Origin: Kiritimatiellia bacterium
GTDB lineage: Bacteria > Verrucomicrobiota > Kiritimatiellia > WLWN01
Direction: 5' to 3'
DNA: 64,000 nucleotides
NCBI GenBank assembly: GCA_012103575.1
Contig: WLWN01000001.1
Coordinates: 2,546,538-2,610,537 of the forward strand
Shown: in pieces, positions 20,801 through 31,206 of the stretch
Position numbering within the stretch: position 1 is the first letter of the stretch
How the letters are laid out: every line of letters begins with the position of its first letter
Translations under genes and position numbers: made by a program
The notes under the pieces: generated by a model
Told to the model about the DNA's origin: nothing
The model's database searches: none
The model's input: the letters and a program-made list of their open reading frames with translations, nothing else

Positions 20801-23800
20801 GCGTAATTTGTATCGCTACTGTCAAAGTAATAGGCGGACACATCTTTTATCGTGCCGCTTACGCTATACGTATGACCGATAATATCGTTCCCTTTTGGGC
20901 CGCTGACCATGACGGTAATTCTTTGTAAGCCCACGTCATCCTGGGCCATGCCCATAAAGTAAGTCGGTTGGGAGAGAGATACACTGGAGGCTAAACTCGG
21001 TTCGATGCTAAAATGCTAAAATAAGGCAAATCATCCTGAGACGTGTTTACCAGCACATTAAACTCTTCACTAATGGCTTGACCGTGTGTGTCCTTGATCC
21101 ATAGAGCTACATGATAGGTTCCTCCGACACCCGCATAAGAAGGGTCGTTACTATCGAAATAATAGGCCGATACATCTTTTAATGTTCCAGTCACATTATA
21201 CGTATGACCCGTGATGTCATTTCCTCGTGGCCCATTCACCATCACCGTAATTTTTTGTAATCCGACGGTATCTCGAACCATCCCTGAAAAATAAATCTTA
21301 TTGGGAGTGGTTACAACCGACGGCAACGTAGGCGTAGGACTGAAGGTGGGGCCATCATTGTTAACATGTACAGTGAATGCCGCCAAATGGGGCTGACCCA
21401 GGGTATCTTTGATCCACAGCCCAACTTGGTACATGCCTGGAACATTGGCATAGGTGGGGTTGCTGCTATCGAAAGAATAAGAGCTCAAATTTTTCGTCGT
21501 ACCGGTTACGTTATATGTAAATCCAGTAACGGTCCCTCCTTGAGGAGGGTTCACTATCATCGTGATCTTTTGCAGCCCCACATCATCTCGAGCCGTGCCT
21601 GTGAAAGGTATCGACTCCGGAATTGTTACGGAAGCAGATAATGTGGGCTGAGGATTAAAGGTTGGAGGATTGTCTTGAGCCCCATTCACGGTCACGTAAA
21701 AATGTTTGTTCACATGCTGACCCATTGTGTCCTTAATATATAACGCTACCGAATAGATTCCAGGCACGCCCGCATATGAAGGATTGCTACTATCAAATGA
21801 ATAAGAGGATAAGTCTTTCCATGTCCCACTGACATTATAGGTAAATCCAGTAAGATTACCTCCTTGAGGAGGACTCACCATCATCGTGATTTTTTGCAGT
21901 CCCACCTGATCTTGCGCTGTACCCGTAAAATAAACTTCTCCAGGAATTGTCACCGTACTTGCCAAGGTTGGAGAGGAAGAGAAGTAGGGGTATTTATCCT
22001 GAACCGTTACGTTAAACGTTTTAGAATGAGTCTGGTAGGCCCTGTCCTTGATCCATAATGTAATGAAATAATTTCCTGGTAGTCCGGCATAGGAATTGTT
22101 TCCGCTATCAAAATAGTAAGAAGATAAGGTTTTACTGGTTCCGCTCACATTATATTCATGTGCGTATATATTATTGCCTTTAGGACCACTGACCAACACG
22201 GTGACTTTTTTCAAGCCAACCGCATCACGCGCCGTTCCTGTAAAATAGATTCTGTCGTTGAGTATTACTGTATTGGCCAAGCTGAGCGAAGAAGAGAAGT
22301 AGGGATAGTTATCCTGAACGGTTACGGTGAAGGTTCTTGAATCGGTTTGGTTCGCTGTATCTTTGATCCACAATGCAACGTAATAAGTTCCTGGCACACC
22401 CGCATAGGTCGGGTTGCTGCTATCAAAATAGTAGGGGGACAAACTCTTTGATGTTCCACTTACATTATAGGTGTGTGCTGTAAGATTGTTCCCTTTTGGG
22501 CCGCTAACTTTTACGGTGATAATGTTTAGGCCAATCCTGAATCCGCCAGACAAAATCTGACGATTTTTCATTACCTGTTGGGCTAAAGCGGGGAGCATAC
22601 CCGTATTCAAACAAACAACCCCACCCCAACAGGTGTGTATATGAAACAATATAAAATAAAGACTGGCAAGAGCGAACTCAACAGCACAAGCGGAAATCAT
22701 CTTTGCGGCCTGCTGCTTGAGGATCATGCTCAACGGATTCTTCCCTCCAATTTTTAACCACGCCGCTCCGATGCGATCTCTGATCGGGAGATCCTCCTTA
22801 CCCAGATCGGCTTACTTTGCAACGGTCGAACCGATTTCAATGATATCGACCTGTACCGGGGTGATGAGATTTTTATGAATGCCTTTGGACTTAAAAAGGG
22901 GAGTTAAAAAGGTAGCCTCTGAGCCGGTGTTCCGACGTCGTTTCGACGACCTGCCCCCAGCCAGAACCCATGTGGGGCTACGCAAACTCAACACCGAACT
23001 TCTTTCCTCGGGCCCCTTTGGCTAGGTAGATGTCGAAGGGCTTGATCTTGTTCCCGTCGATATCGATGTGAGCCCTTTGGATCACTCAGGCTCTTCGAAA
23101 GAAGGCGTTTCCTACACCTAGAAGGGCCATGATGTTACGCCCCGATATTTGCCTATGTGGGCACTCAAGGCCACATGCTTGAGTGCGAACTTCGACCCGG
23201 TAAACAACATTGTCAGTCGGGAACGACCGCGTTTATTGCCCGCAGCGTTGAAACGCTCCAAACCCTGGGCCTGGGTGGAAAATGTTTGCTTCGGCTTGAT
23301 AGTGGCAACGCTGCGGCCGATAGCTTCGACGCTTTTGGGGATCATTATCTTATCGTAAAGCGAAATCCTCGCCGCGAATGTCCTGAGCAAATGCTGGCCC
23401 TTGCACGCCGAGTTGGAGACAAACAAGACAGTCGTGAAGGCAAGAACGTTTACACAGGCTTTTTCGATCATTTCCATCCCGGTGGTGACCAAAACCGCCC
23501 TTGTGTCCCGGTGGCCTTCGAAGTGATTGAACGCACCATCGATATCGATGGTCAGAAACTTCTGGTTCCTAAACTTAAGGTGAACACCTGGTGGACGAAC
23601 CTCTCTTGTCGTGCCAAGACGGTGCTAGATCTCTATCATGGACATGGCCCCAGCGAGCAGTACCACAGTGAACTCAAAAGCGATCTTGATGTTGAGCGAT
23701 TGCCTTCGGGGAGACTCTGTGCCAATAAGATTATTCTGTTATGCGCCATGGTGGCCTTCAACCTATTGCGCGGTCTTGGCCAAGAGGTCATCAAACGGGC

Positions 23801-24205
23801 TGGGCTTGCCACGCAGAAAATCAACATCCCGCGCTGGCGAATCAAAACGGTTCTCAAAAATATCGTTTATTGCGCGGTTCGATTGGTCCGCCACGCCGGA
23901 CGAATTGAACTTCACTTTGGCAAGCGTTGTCGCTGGTTTGAAGTGATACAAGATATTGCCCATTCCTTCGCATAGCCCTCCGTGCACCTTTAACAATACT
24001 CTAAGGCGACTGCCCAAGGAGGCCTACGCCCCAAAATGGTCAAATCAGAGTGAATCTGACCTGTACGCTCAAAAAATTCATCAGGGTGATACTTGCCGGT
24101 CTGAATCCGCCCAAAAGCGAGCATCTCAAGGAAAAAGTTTTCAGCTTTTGAGCCCCAAAACGCCTTCTGAAGCGATAGCTGACGGATTCAGGATTTATTA
24201 TTCAT
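17824..24205 (-). pseudogene. Very large surface protein with Ig-like repeats, broken
   Basis: A start codon with an AAAGGA ribosome site lies at 24205, but after four codons (MNNK) an IS1380 copy (22536-24192) intervenes. Its flanks do not match, and coding resumes in the middle of a repeat, so the signal peptide and first domains were lost. From 22535 it encodes about six repeats of roughly 90 aa (GLQKIT.MV..P.G…WIKD), then three repeats of a second type (…TVSGTVWDNDNVQKVTIAL…GNGNKG). These are followed by a carboxypeptidase-regulatory-like domain, a cadherin/VCBS-like domain, a PKD domain and GQLK motifs (NQGQVKQ, TLGQLKN, NIGQLKT). A one-base loss near 20997-21003 shifts frame, and an in-frame TGA lies at 18772-18774. 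The organisation suggests a giant adhesin. It sits 3 bp upstream of the M23 gene. Confidence 0.8.
22536..24192 (+). mobile_element. IS1380-family element, copy 2 (defective transposase)
   Basis: This 1657-bp element is bounded by CCTGAATCCGCCAG (one mismatch) and CTGACGGATTCAGG. Flanks CCAAT and ATTTA do not match, consistent with a flanking deletion. The transposase has the family-wide TAA, frameshift and TAG, plus an extra TAG at 23119-23121 and a one-base deletion just after it; only 23157-23975 is open. On the minus strand an outward frame starting at 22733 runs out of the element in frame into the Ig-repeat protein (…ILSGGFRIGLNIITVKV). Confidence 0.92.
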
Positions 24206-24481
24206 AACTGGATTCCTTTGATAAAAAAACAAATCTTCGTCTAAACTCTGATTCTAACGTCTAGAACTATTAATATGTTCCATACAAGAAAATCATATTC
24301 TAGATCTGATTTTAATGCAAACGGCTTCTTCAAAGTCCATACTCCATACTTTTTAAAGGGATTTGGGTCAGTTTTTCCAGGATCTCTTTGTTGTCTACAG
24401 GAGCCATTTAATGTTACCGATGCCGTTATTTTTGAGCGTTACATCTTGTATATTTGTGCCTATCGTTAAACATTCATACCC
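24206..24481. promoter_or_regulatory. Divergent intergenic region
   Basis: This AT-rich region separates the ferredoxin reductase gene (plus strand) from the start of the large surface protein (minus strand) and must hold both promoters. On the minus strand AAAGGA precedes the ATG at 24205 by 8 bases. I see several TATAAT-like boxes but no arrangement strong enough to place a promoter. Confidence 0.4.
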
Positions 24482-25855
24482 ATGAAAAAAGGAACGCCAA
24501 AAGACAAATCATTACGCGTAGCCATTGTAGGAAGTGGCCCAGCTAGCTTTTTTTCCGCCAGAGATCTTCTTAAGGCGAAACCTAAAATTACCGTAGACGT
24601 TTTTGAAAAATTGTATACCCCTTATGGCCTTGTCCGATACGGGGTGTCACCCGATCACCAGCATACAAAAAAAGTCATTAAACAGTTCGAAAAGATAGGG
24701 GAACATGAACGATTTCATTTTTGGGGTCACGTCAACGTTGGGAAGGATATTTCTATTGATGCATTACGGCCATTTTACCATGCGATTATTATCGCTACAG
24801 GTGCTGAAGTAGATCAAAGCCTAGTCCTCCCAGGAGATGAACTTTCGGGGGTTCACGCTTCTCTAGCATTTGTTAGTTGGGTGAATGGACATCCTGACTT
24901 TGTGGACCACCACGTTGACTGTTCCCACCCAACAGCGGTTGTGATTGGAAATGGAAATGTGGCGCTTGATATCGCTCGACTTCTTGCTAAACCCCCACAA
25001 GAACTGAAGAGAACCGATATCGCCGAACCCGCTCTTAAAGCTTTAGCCAAAAGTCGCATACAAACAATTTATGTGATTGGGCGACGAGGACCTGTACAAA
25101 CATCGTTTCGGTACCCTGAGCTTTGTGAAATCATATCATTACCCGATTGGAATGTAGAAATCGATCCGCGCCATCTAGATTTGAATCCGGAAAGCTTAGA
25201 GGAGTTAAATGGCGTCCTGATTAAACAAAAAGTACACGCGGTGTTTCAGAATCTTGTGAACCGAAAATCCGTGCCCTCAAACAAAAAGATTGTGTTCCGA
25301 TTTTTACAGAGCCCGGTAAAGATTAAAGGCGAAAAAGAAGTGGAAGCATTGGTCTTGGAAAACAATATTCTTAAGGGGCGTGCGGGAAAACAACGCCCGG
25401 AACCCACAGGGCAAACAGAATCGTTGCCTTGTGGGTTGATTATCAAAAGCATAGGTTCTCAAGGAGGCCCTTTTTCCTTGCTTCCTTTTAATACTAAAAC
25501 GGGTGTCATCCCCACTCACGATCATAGGATTATCGATGGGGATAAATCGATACCAGGTTTATATGCTGTAGGTTGGATTGCGGGTGGCGCAAAAGGATTA
25601 ATCGGCCACACCAAACGGCAGGCTAAAGAAATGGTGCAGACCTTGTTGGGGGATCTCCCGTCTTTACCCTCTCCTGAGTTAGATTTAAAGAATCTTTTGT
25701 CGTTACTACAGACGAAACACATAGGTGTTATTGATTTTGATCAGTGGAAAAAGATTGACCATGAAGAAGTCCGAAGAGGTCTGGAACAGGGATGTGTAAG
25801 GAAAAAATTCGTAACACAAAAGGACTTTTCATCATTCTTTGAGAAACACTCATGA
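24482..25855 (+). CDS. Ferredoxin/adrenodoxin-type NADP+ reductase
   Basis: This 457-aa flavoprotein is of the FprA/adrenodoxin-reductase type, which passes electrons between NADPH and ferredoxins. The FAD motif AIVGSGPASFFSARDLL is at residues 14-30, followed by VDVFEKLYTPYGLVRYGVSPDHQ, the fingerprint of this subfamily. The NADP site is VVIGNGNVALDIARLL at about 157-172, with YVIGRRGPVQTSF after it. The C-terminal FAD contact is GLYAVGWIAGGAKGLIGHTK. No ferredoxin gene is adjacent. It lies next to the surface-protein locus, transcribed away from it. Confidence 0.9.
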   Translation: MKKGTPKDKSLRVAIVGSGPASFFSARDLLKAKPKITVDVFEKLYTPYGLVRYGVSPDHQHTKKVIKQFEKIGEHERFHFWGHVNVGKDISIDALRPFYHAIIIATGAEVDQSLVLPGDELSGVHASLAFVSWVNGHPDFVDHHVDCSHPTAVVIGNGNVALDIARLLAKPPQELKRTDIAEPALKALAKSRIQTIYVIGRRGPVQTSFRYPELCEIISLPDWNVEIDPRHLDLNPESLEELNGVLIKQKVHAVFQNLVNRKSVPSNKKIVFRFLQSPVKIKGEKEVEALVLENNILKGRAGKQRPEPTGQTESLPCGLIIKSIGSQGGPFSLLPFNTKTGVIPTHDHRIIDGDKSIPGLYAVGWIAGGAKGLIGHTKRQAKEMVQTLLGDLPSLPSPELDLKNLLSLLQTKHIGVIDFDQWKKIDHEEVRRGLEQGCVRKKFVTQKDFSSFFEKHS

Positions 25856-25960
25856 CGGACTTTAGCCACGAATTATCCTTATTTTTAATCATAACAATAT
25901 GAACAAGAACACGTTACAAAATAATGAAAATTTCAAGAGCCCAGCTTAACCATTTTTTTA

Positions 25961-26894
25961 GAGCATTTAACGATTAAAATGCCTCTCTAGAAGATCTATA
26001 CTCCATGACATGAGTATAGCAACAGCAGAAATCCGGCGGCGTGCGATAGATGCCTACAAAATGGGCAAAGGTTCCCAGGCCGATATCGCATCTTCTTATC
26101 GTGTAGATCTTAGAACGTTTCAGCGTGGGCTCTCTCGTTTCAACGAAACCGGACAGACCGCTCCCCGACCGCGTGGGCATCGTCAGGCCCTCTACAGCGG
26201 AAAGCAGCTCAAGGCGTTGGCTCAACTGGGGGGCAAACATCCCGATGCAACGCTTGAAGAACTCAAGAACATGAGCGGCGTGAAGGGGTCGATCATGGCC
26301 GTACAGCGGGCGTTGAATCGGTTGGGCTGCCGGTATAAAAGAAACGCTTCACGCCAGCGAGCAAGACCAGGCGGATGTAAATCTCTTGAGAAAGCAGTGG
26401 ATCCAAGAGGTGGCCAAACTTGATCCAAGTCGCCTTGTCTTTATTGATGAATCCGGGGCGAAAACGAATATGACTCGTCTGCGGGGCCGGGCGTTGGGCG
26501 GGAACAGGCTTTTTACCAAAACGCCTCATGGACATTGGTGTACCACCACCTTGATTCCTTCGGTCCGCCTGGACGGAACAACTTTTTCTCCCGACTCTTT
26601 CACCTGAAGACATCGTCATCATGGACAATCTTCGCGTCCATCACAATTCCAAGGTCATTGAACTCATTGAGTCATGTGGGGCCCATGTAAGATTCCTTCC
26701 ACCCTACAGCCCCGATTCCAACCCCATTGAAAAAATGTGGGGCAAGATAAAGAATCGGTTGGGCAGCCTTGCAGCCCGCAGTCATCAGGAACTATCTGAA
26801 GCGATCACACAAGCGTCCGAAGAGGTTTCTCCCGACGAGGTAATCGGCTGGTTTTCTTCGTGCTACATCGCGACACCTCAATCGTGAAGCACTC
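25961..26894 (+). mobile_element. IS630-family element, copy C (internally deleted)
   Basis: This 934-bp element is bounded by TA at 25959-25960 and 26895-26896. The transposase N-terminal frame starts at 26010. About 60 bp are missing after the WCTTTLIPSVRLDGT-like region (near 26580), relative to copies A and B, so the catalytic frame is broken although the second Asp and Glu motifs (MDNLRVHH, NPIEKMWGKIK) remain downstream. It is inserted in intergenic DNA or in a lost gene. Confidence 0.9.
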
Positions 26895-26896
26895 TA

Positions 26897-27054
26897 AGAT
26901 TCAAAAACAGGATAATTCACGACTAAAGTCCGTCATGATAACCCGTAAATTCTTCACCCCAGGATATGAAAACGGCGTAGCACGCCGGATCAGAGACCCG
27001 GCCTACAAGGAAGACCCTTTTACTCAACGTGTTACGACTCTATTTTCACAGTAA
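26897..27054 (+). pseudogene. Unrecognised 3' gene fragment
   Basis: The frame leaving the IS630 copy reads about 50 residues (…MITRKFFTPGYENGVARRIRDP…TLFSQ) to a TAA at 27052. It looks like the C-terminus of a real protein, because it is open, hydrophilic and of normal composition, but I cannot assign a family. The left side of the insertion does not supply a matching N-terminal part, so a deletion probably removed it. Confidence 0.35.
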
Positions 27055-27173
27055 AGAGTAGTCGTTTGGAATGAGTGTGATGGCAAGCCATCACAAAGAA
27101 GAGCGGTAGCCAGCTCCCGCACTCCAAAATCCATTCTCTTGTTTTCCAACAATCCGCAATCCCCAATCCGCAA

Positions 27174-28309
27174 TCATTTCGTCCACGTATGCACATGGGT
27201 AATTGTATTGATAGGGAACACAACATTAACGGTTCCGGTAGCTGTACCCCCACTTATATCAATATCGTTATCATAAGAAATAGGATCTCCGCTTTCAGGA
27301 GTTAATGTAACACGTATAGGAAGGTTTGTTCCGGTAAAATCTTTTATTTGAACCAAAACGGTCTGATTACTTGGCGAACCAGGCGGTAAATGGGCCGTGT
27401 AACTGGTACCGGCTCCTTCAGGAATCGTTTGCCCAACTGCTTCAATAATATCTAAACGAGGGACAGGATTTGGAAATATCCCCAAAAATCTTCCCACATT
27501 ATAGAGGCTAGACGGGTAAGATGTTATTCTTGTAATTCCACTTAGGTCAATGGCATCAATACGCACATATCCATCTCCTGCACTCGAGCTGTATCCATTA
27601 GCATAACATCTTCCTCCTGAACCTGTAACAACCGGTGCAACTAAACGAATCGCGCCACCACTTCCCCCATTGTAACTACAAACGTACCCACTCCCCCCTC
27701 TTGCATATATATCACCGCTGTTCAACTCAATCTTTGTGTTGGAAGCTAACAGAATAGCCCCTCCACCGCCTCCACCACCGTATCCTGGCGTACCCGTTAC
27801 CTCCTCCACCAGATCCTCCGACTAAAGGAATCAGTAACGCACTCCCGTACGTGTTACCATCTCTAGGGTCTGCGGAAGCGTTCGATGGAACCGTTTGGTA
27901 TGAACCTGCGCCCACATTATTTGCAACTGAAGTCGAACACTCACCTCCTAGGCCACCCCCAGGCCCCCTGTCCCGCACCTGGAAGGAGGGGCCCAAAACC
28001 TGGCGCTCCCCCATCGAATCCGCCAGGTCCTCCTTCTCCAATTCCAGCCACCGTTGAATTTTTTCCGGATACATTAATATCGCCAAGAATGGTAATATCT
28101 CCCTGTGCCAACAGATAGACAGGAGTGTTCAATGCATTCCGATTAAATTTTAGCGTAGCCCCGTTAGAAATAGTGATGGTCGTATAATGAAATATACCAT
28201 CTGGTGGCAGATCGACATTGGTTGTCACTGTAACATTCAATGCTCCATCGCTCCCATCACTCCCTGAATTAAAATTAGTAAATTGCCCATAGCTCAGGGG
28301 AACACTCAT
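27174..28309 (-). pseudogene. Glycine-rich secreted/surface protein, frameshifted
   Basis: Three overlapping frames join end to end: 28309-27944, then about 28000-27800, then 27809-27174. The sense is continuous: a beta-helix-like start (GATLKFNRNALNTPVYLLAQGDITILGDINVSG), a Gly-rich centre (GGPGGFDGG … GYGGGGGGGAILL) and a C-terminal beta-rich domain ending VHTWTK. This resembles Gly-rich autotransporter/PE-PGRS-like or polymorphic surface repeats. Two frameshifts (near 27950 and near 27800) fall in G/C runs. A palindromic MITE abuts the N-terminus at 28311, and the original start is not identifiable. It may have been one gene with the RHS/LVIVD protein upstream. Confidence 0.6.
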
Positions 28310-28310
28310 T

Positions 28311-28458
28311 CCTGGATCCGTCAGTTAAACGTGGGATTTCTGTGCGAATGCTTTGGAGGCAAAAGGTTGCAAAAAAACGCAGGCGCACCCGCTGGGTGCG
28401 TCGAGGCTTTTTTGTAATTCCTTTTGGCCCAAATGGTTCGTGCAGAAAACCGCGTTTA
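28311..28458 (-). mobile_element. Palindromic MITE, copy 4 (one end lost)
   Basis: The left terminus CCTGGATCCGTCAGTTAAACG is complete, but the other end stops at CGCGTTTA, lacking about 15 bp of terminal repeat. The flanking sequences (…CTCATT on the left, TCGGATTGC on the right) show no duplication, so a deletion removed one element end and adjoining host DNA. It separates the RHS/LVIVD gene from the Gly-rich gene. The RHS frame reads through most of it and stops at its TAA. Confidence 0.85.
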
Positions 28459-30985
28459 TCGGATTGCTTACATCATATAAAGAAATATTGTGAGGACCAT
28501 CCAACGTACTATTCGGACTTACCGCAGCCAAACCCAATCCTGAAGCATTCACCACCATATGTTTCCACCCGAACTGTGAAGTAGGTTGATACGTTACCAA
28601 AAAGGGTTGGACAGGACCATTAATGTCAATGGTGTTATACCCTGTACGATGTACTGCATAGGCTATGCCATTTCCCACAAACAAACGCATTCGCCCACTG
28701 CCTGAACTCGCTGTACCTGGCGAAGAAACCGATCTAACAATTTGCATAGACCCATTTTGATAGTTCACGACATGCAACGTTCCTAAGACAAGAACATAAA
28801 GGTAATCGCCGGAAAGGACCACGTCGTGGACATCATATATCAGAGGAAGTGTTTGAAGTATTTCACCACTGTCTAAATCAACTTCACACACTTTGCTATT
28901 AGGCCCATTTGCAATGCCCGCAAAAGCAATGCCTCCCGCTGCAGTAACAGCCCGTGCAGAACCTATAAAACTAACCTGACGAGAAATAAAAGCCACCGCG
29001 GGATCTGTGATGTCAATGACCGCTAGAGCATTTAAAAAGCCTCTAAACCCAAACATTCCATCTGACCGTGGACTATATAAATCATCGCGACCCGTTCTAT
29101 CACATACCCGAACACCACGGCCTTGCGGAATCAAATGATGATTATAAGAAAAATCCCATCCATTTCCTACAACCGTGTTTGGACCCGTTTCGGAACGGTA
29201 TTTTCGGGACCACACAAAGTCCATGCCCCGTCCTTTAATTTCCAAGTCCGTCACTTCTAGATACTGTTCGCCTGAAAACAAATAGACAGGATCAGTGTCT
29301 GAGCCGCCGTCACCGCCACCGCCGCCGCCACCGCATGGACCTTTGCAAGGAGGTGGAGGAGGGCCATCAGGACCTCCACCCCCGCCACCGCCACCGCCGG
29401 ATGAGCCTCCTTGGGTTCCATGCCACCCCGAAGCCAAAATACCAACGCCCGGATCCGTGCAAGCCAGGGTTCCATCCGCTGTAATTGTCATGGGCCCCAC
29501 TACTTCCCAGCGCCCAGCATCATGATTAAAACTCCACAACGCAGTCTTTGCCCCAGGTGGAAGAGGGTGGGTTGTTCCCGGTTCTGGTAAATTTGGAAAA
29601 CACACAGGCGCAGGTTCATCAAAATTGGCCGCCCCATCCGTCTGCACTGTAATCACTAAAGGGAAATCCAGTCCATCAGGAAGTTGCCCCGGCAATCGAT
29701 CAGGAGGGACAGGCGCAATGCCGACCTGGCTTCCAAATGCTCCGTCATCATATTGCAAAGAGCCAGGAGGAACGGTTATCTGTACGCCCGCCCATGCAGG
29801 ATTACTTGCGGTTACAGCATCGGGAAACGAAACAACCGTTGCGTTTGATTGACTCACCTCTTGCAATGTGCTAGTTGCCACAAGAGGCAAATAAAAATTA
29901 CCGACATTGACATCTTGGGTCGCTACGGACGTTAATGTTTTCCCTACATTCGGATAATAACCAGCCGAATTATTGCTGGCCGTTACCCCATTAATATGAA
30001 CAAAAAAACGACCGACCGGTGTATGCGTAAGCCGAAAATCGCCCAAGTTATCTGTGACCGCAAAAACATTTGATTCGAGCCCATCAACCGTTACCGTAAC
30101 CCCTTCCAGCGGATTGTTGACCCATTGATTGGTCCCAGCCACTTGGATCTGTTCAGAGGCAAATACACGACCACACACAATCGTGTTAGAAACAATCGTT
30201 AGACTCAAGGTATCAAACTCAATTTCCGTTATCCCGCCGGTTGCCCCATCGGCATCGGCATCAATGCCACGGCCAAAAACATCACTAAGCGTATCTCCGG
30301 CCACGGTCACACGTATGCGGGAGCTCAGAGGTAACGGGTCATCGTAAAATAAGGTCGCACTGGTTCGGCTGGATGCAACATGAATACGGCCCGTGAGGGT
30401 CTGCCCTCCAAAATCAGCATGAAATATCGTTCCGTCAATTACCGCGTTACTCGCTAAGGGATTTGGGAAGTAAATCACGGTTTCTCGGGTTACGGCAATG
30501 CCGCCCTCTCCATCGGCCGGGGAACTATGAACTGTAGTCAAAGGCGTATATACATTCGGGTCGCCCCCGCGCTGATATTCGAACAGGTTGGAAAGTTCAT
30601 CCGCGTCAAAATCTAAAAGCGCGTCGTTGGTGTTGAACGGATCTAAAGGCGGGGTGCGCAATTCGTAAACGTCGTCAATTCCATCGGTGTCGGTACCAAG
30701 TGGATTGGTAATCCCTACACACAATACACAATAAAAGCTAAGCTGATTACTCTGAACACCTTGCAACTGCCCACTGTTCTCTTGACCCAGGGCCATATCA
30801 ATGGGGGTTGTAACATTGGTGACAACTTGTCCATGACAAAGAATGTAGTAGGCGTTTGTATCTGATTCATGAACGACTTGTTGGTTGGGAAAATCGAATT
30901 GAGTAATCTCAAAACCGTGGACTTCTGTAAGGAATACAGAAAGAAACATTCCAAATAAAAAAAGAAAATGTAGCTTACATTTCAC
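28459..30985 (-). pseudogene. Secreted RHS-type/LVIVD-repeat protein, 3'-truncated by MITE
   Basis: The signal peptide is MKCKLHFLFLFGMFLSVFL, here beginning with a GTG whose G is the last base of an IS1380 copy. After it come a DxD calcium-type region (TDTDGIDDVYEL), Ig/Big-like and carboxypeptidase-regulatory-like domains, and a Gly/Pro hinge at about residues 535-570. A DUF6531/RHS start (DPVYLFSGEQYLEVTDLEI) and LVIVD-like beta-propeller repeats follow. The frame enters the palindromic MITE at 28458 and stops inside it at 28325, 44 residues later. RHS proteins are large secreted proteins, often with toxin or adhesion roles; here the C-terminal cargo is absent. With the MITE-derived tail the product would be 886 aa. 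Confidence 0.75.
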
Positions 30986-31206
30986 CTGAATCCGTCAGAT
31001 AAAATCTGACGATTTTTCATTACCTGTTGGGCTAAAGCGGGGAGCATACCCGTATTCAAACAAACAACCCCACCCCAACAGGTGTGTATATGAAACAATA
31101 TAAAATAAAGACTGGCAAGGGCGAACTCAACAGCACAAGCGGAAATCATCTTTGCGGCCTGCTGCTTGAGGATCATGCTCAACGGATTCTTCCCTCCAAT
31201 TTTCAA
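30982..31206 (-). other. Outward-reading frame at the IS1380 left end
   Basis: This 74-codon frame is nearly identical in copies 1-3 (MSMILKQQAAKMISACAVEF…). It has a signal-like hydrophobic run (MISACAVEFALASLYFILF) and no known domain. Here it stops exactly where the RHS gene starts (GTGA overlap), and in copy 2 it fuses in frame to the large surface protein. It may be only the reverse strand of transposase-upstream sequence. No ribosome site or promoter was established. Confidence 0.25.

Noticed and set aside
29295..29525. Pro-rich open frame opposite the RHS gene
   Set aside because: It is the antisense shadow of the Gly/Pro hinge of the RHS protein; no start or ribosome site.
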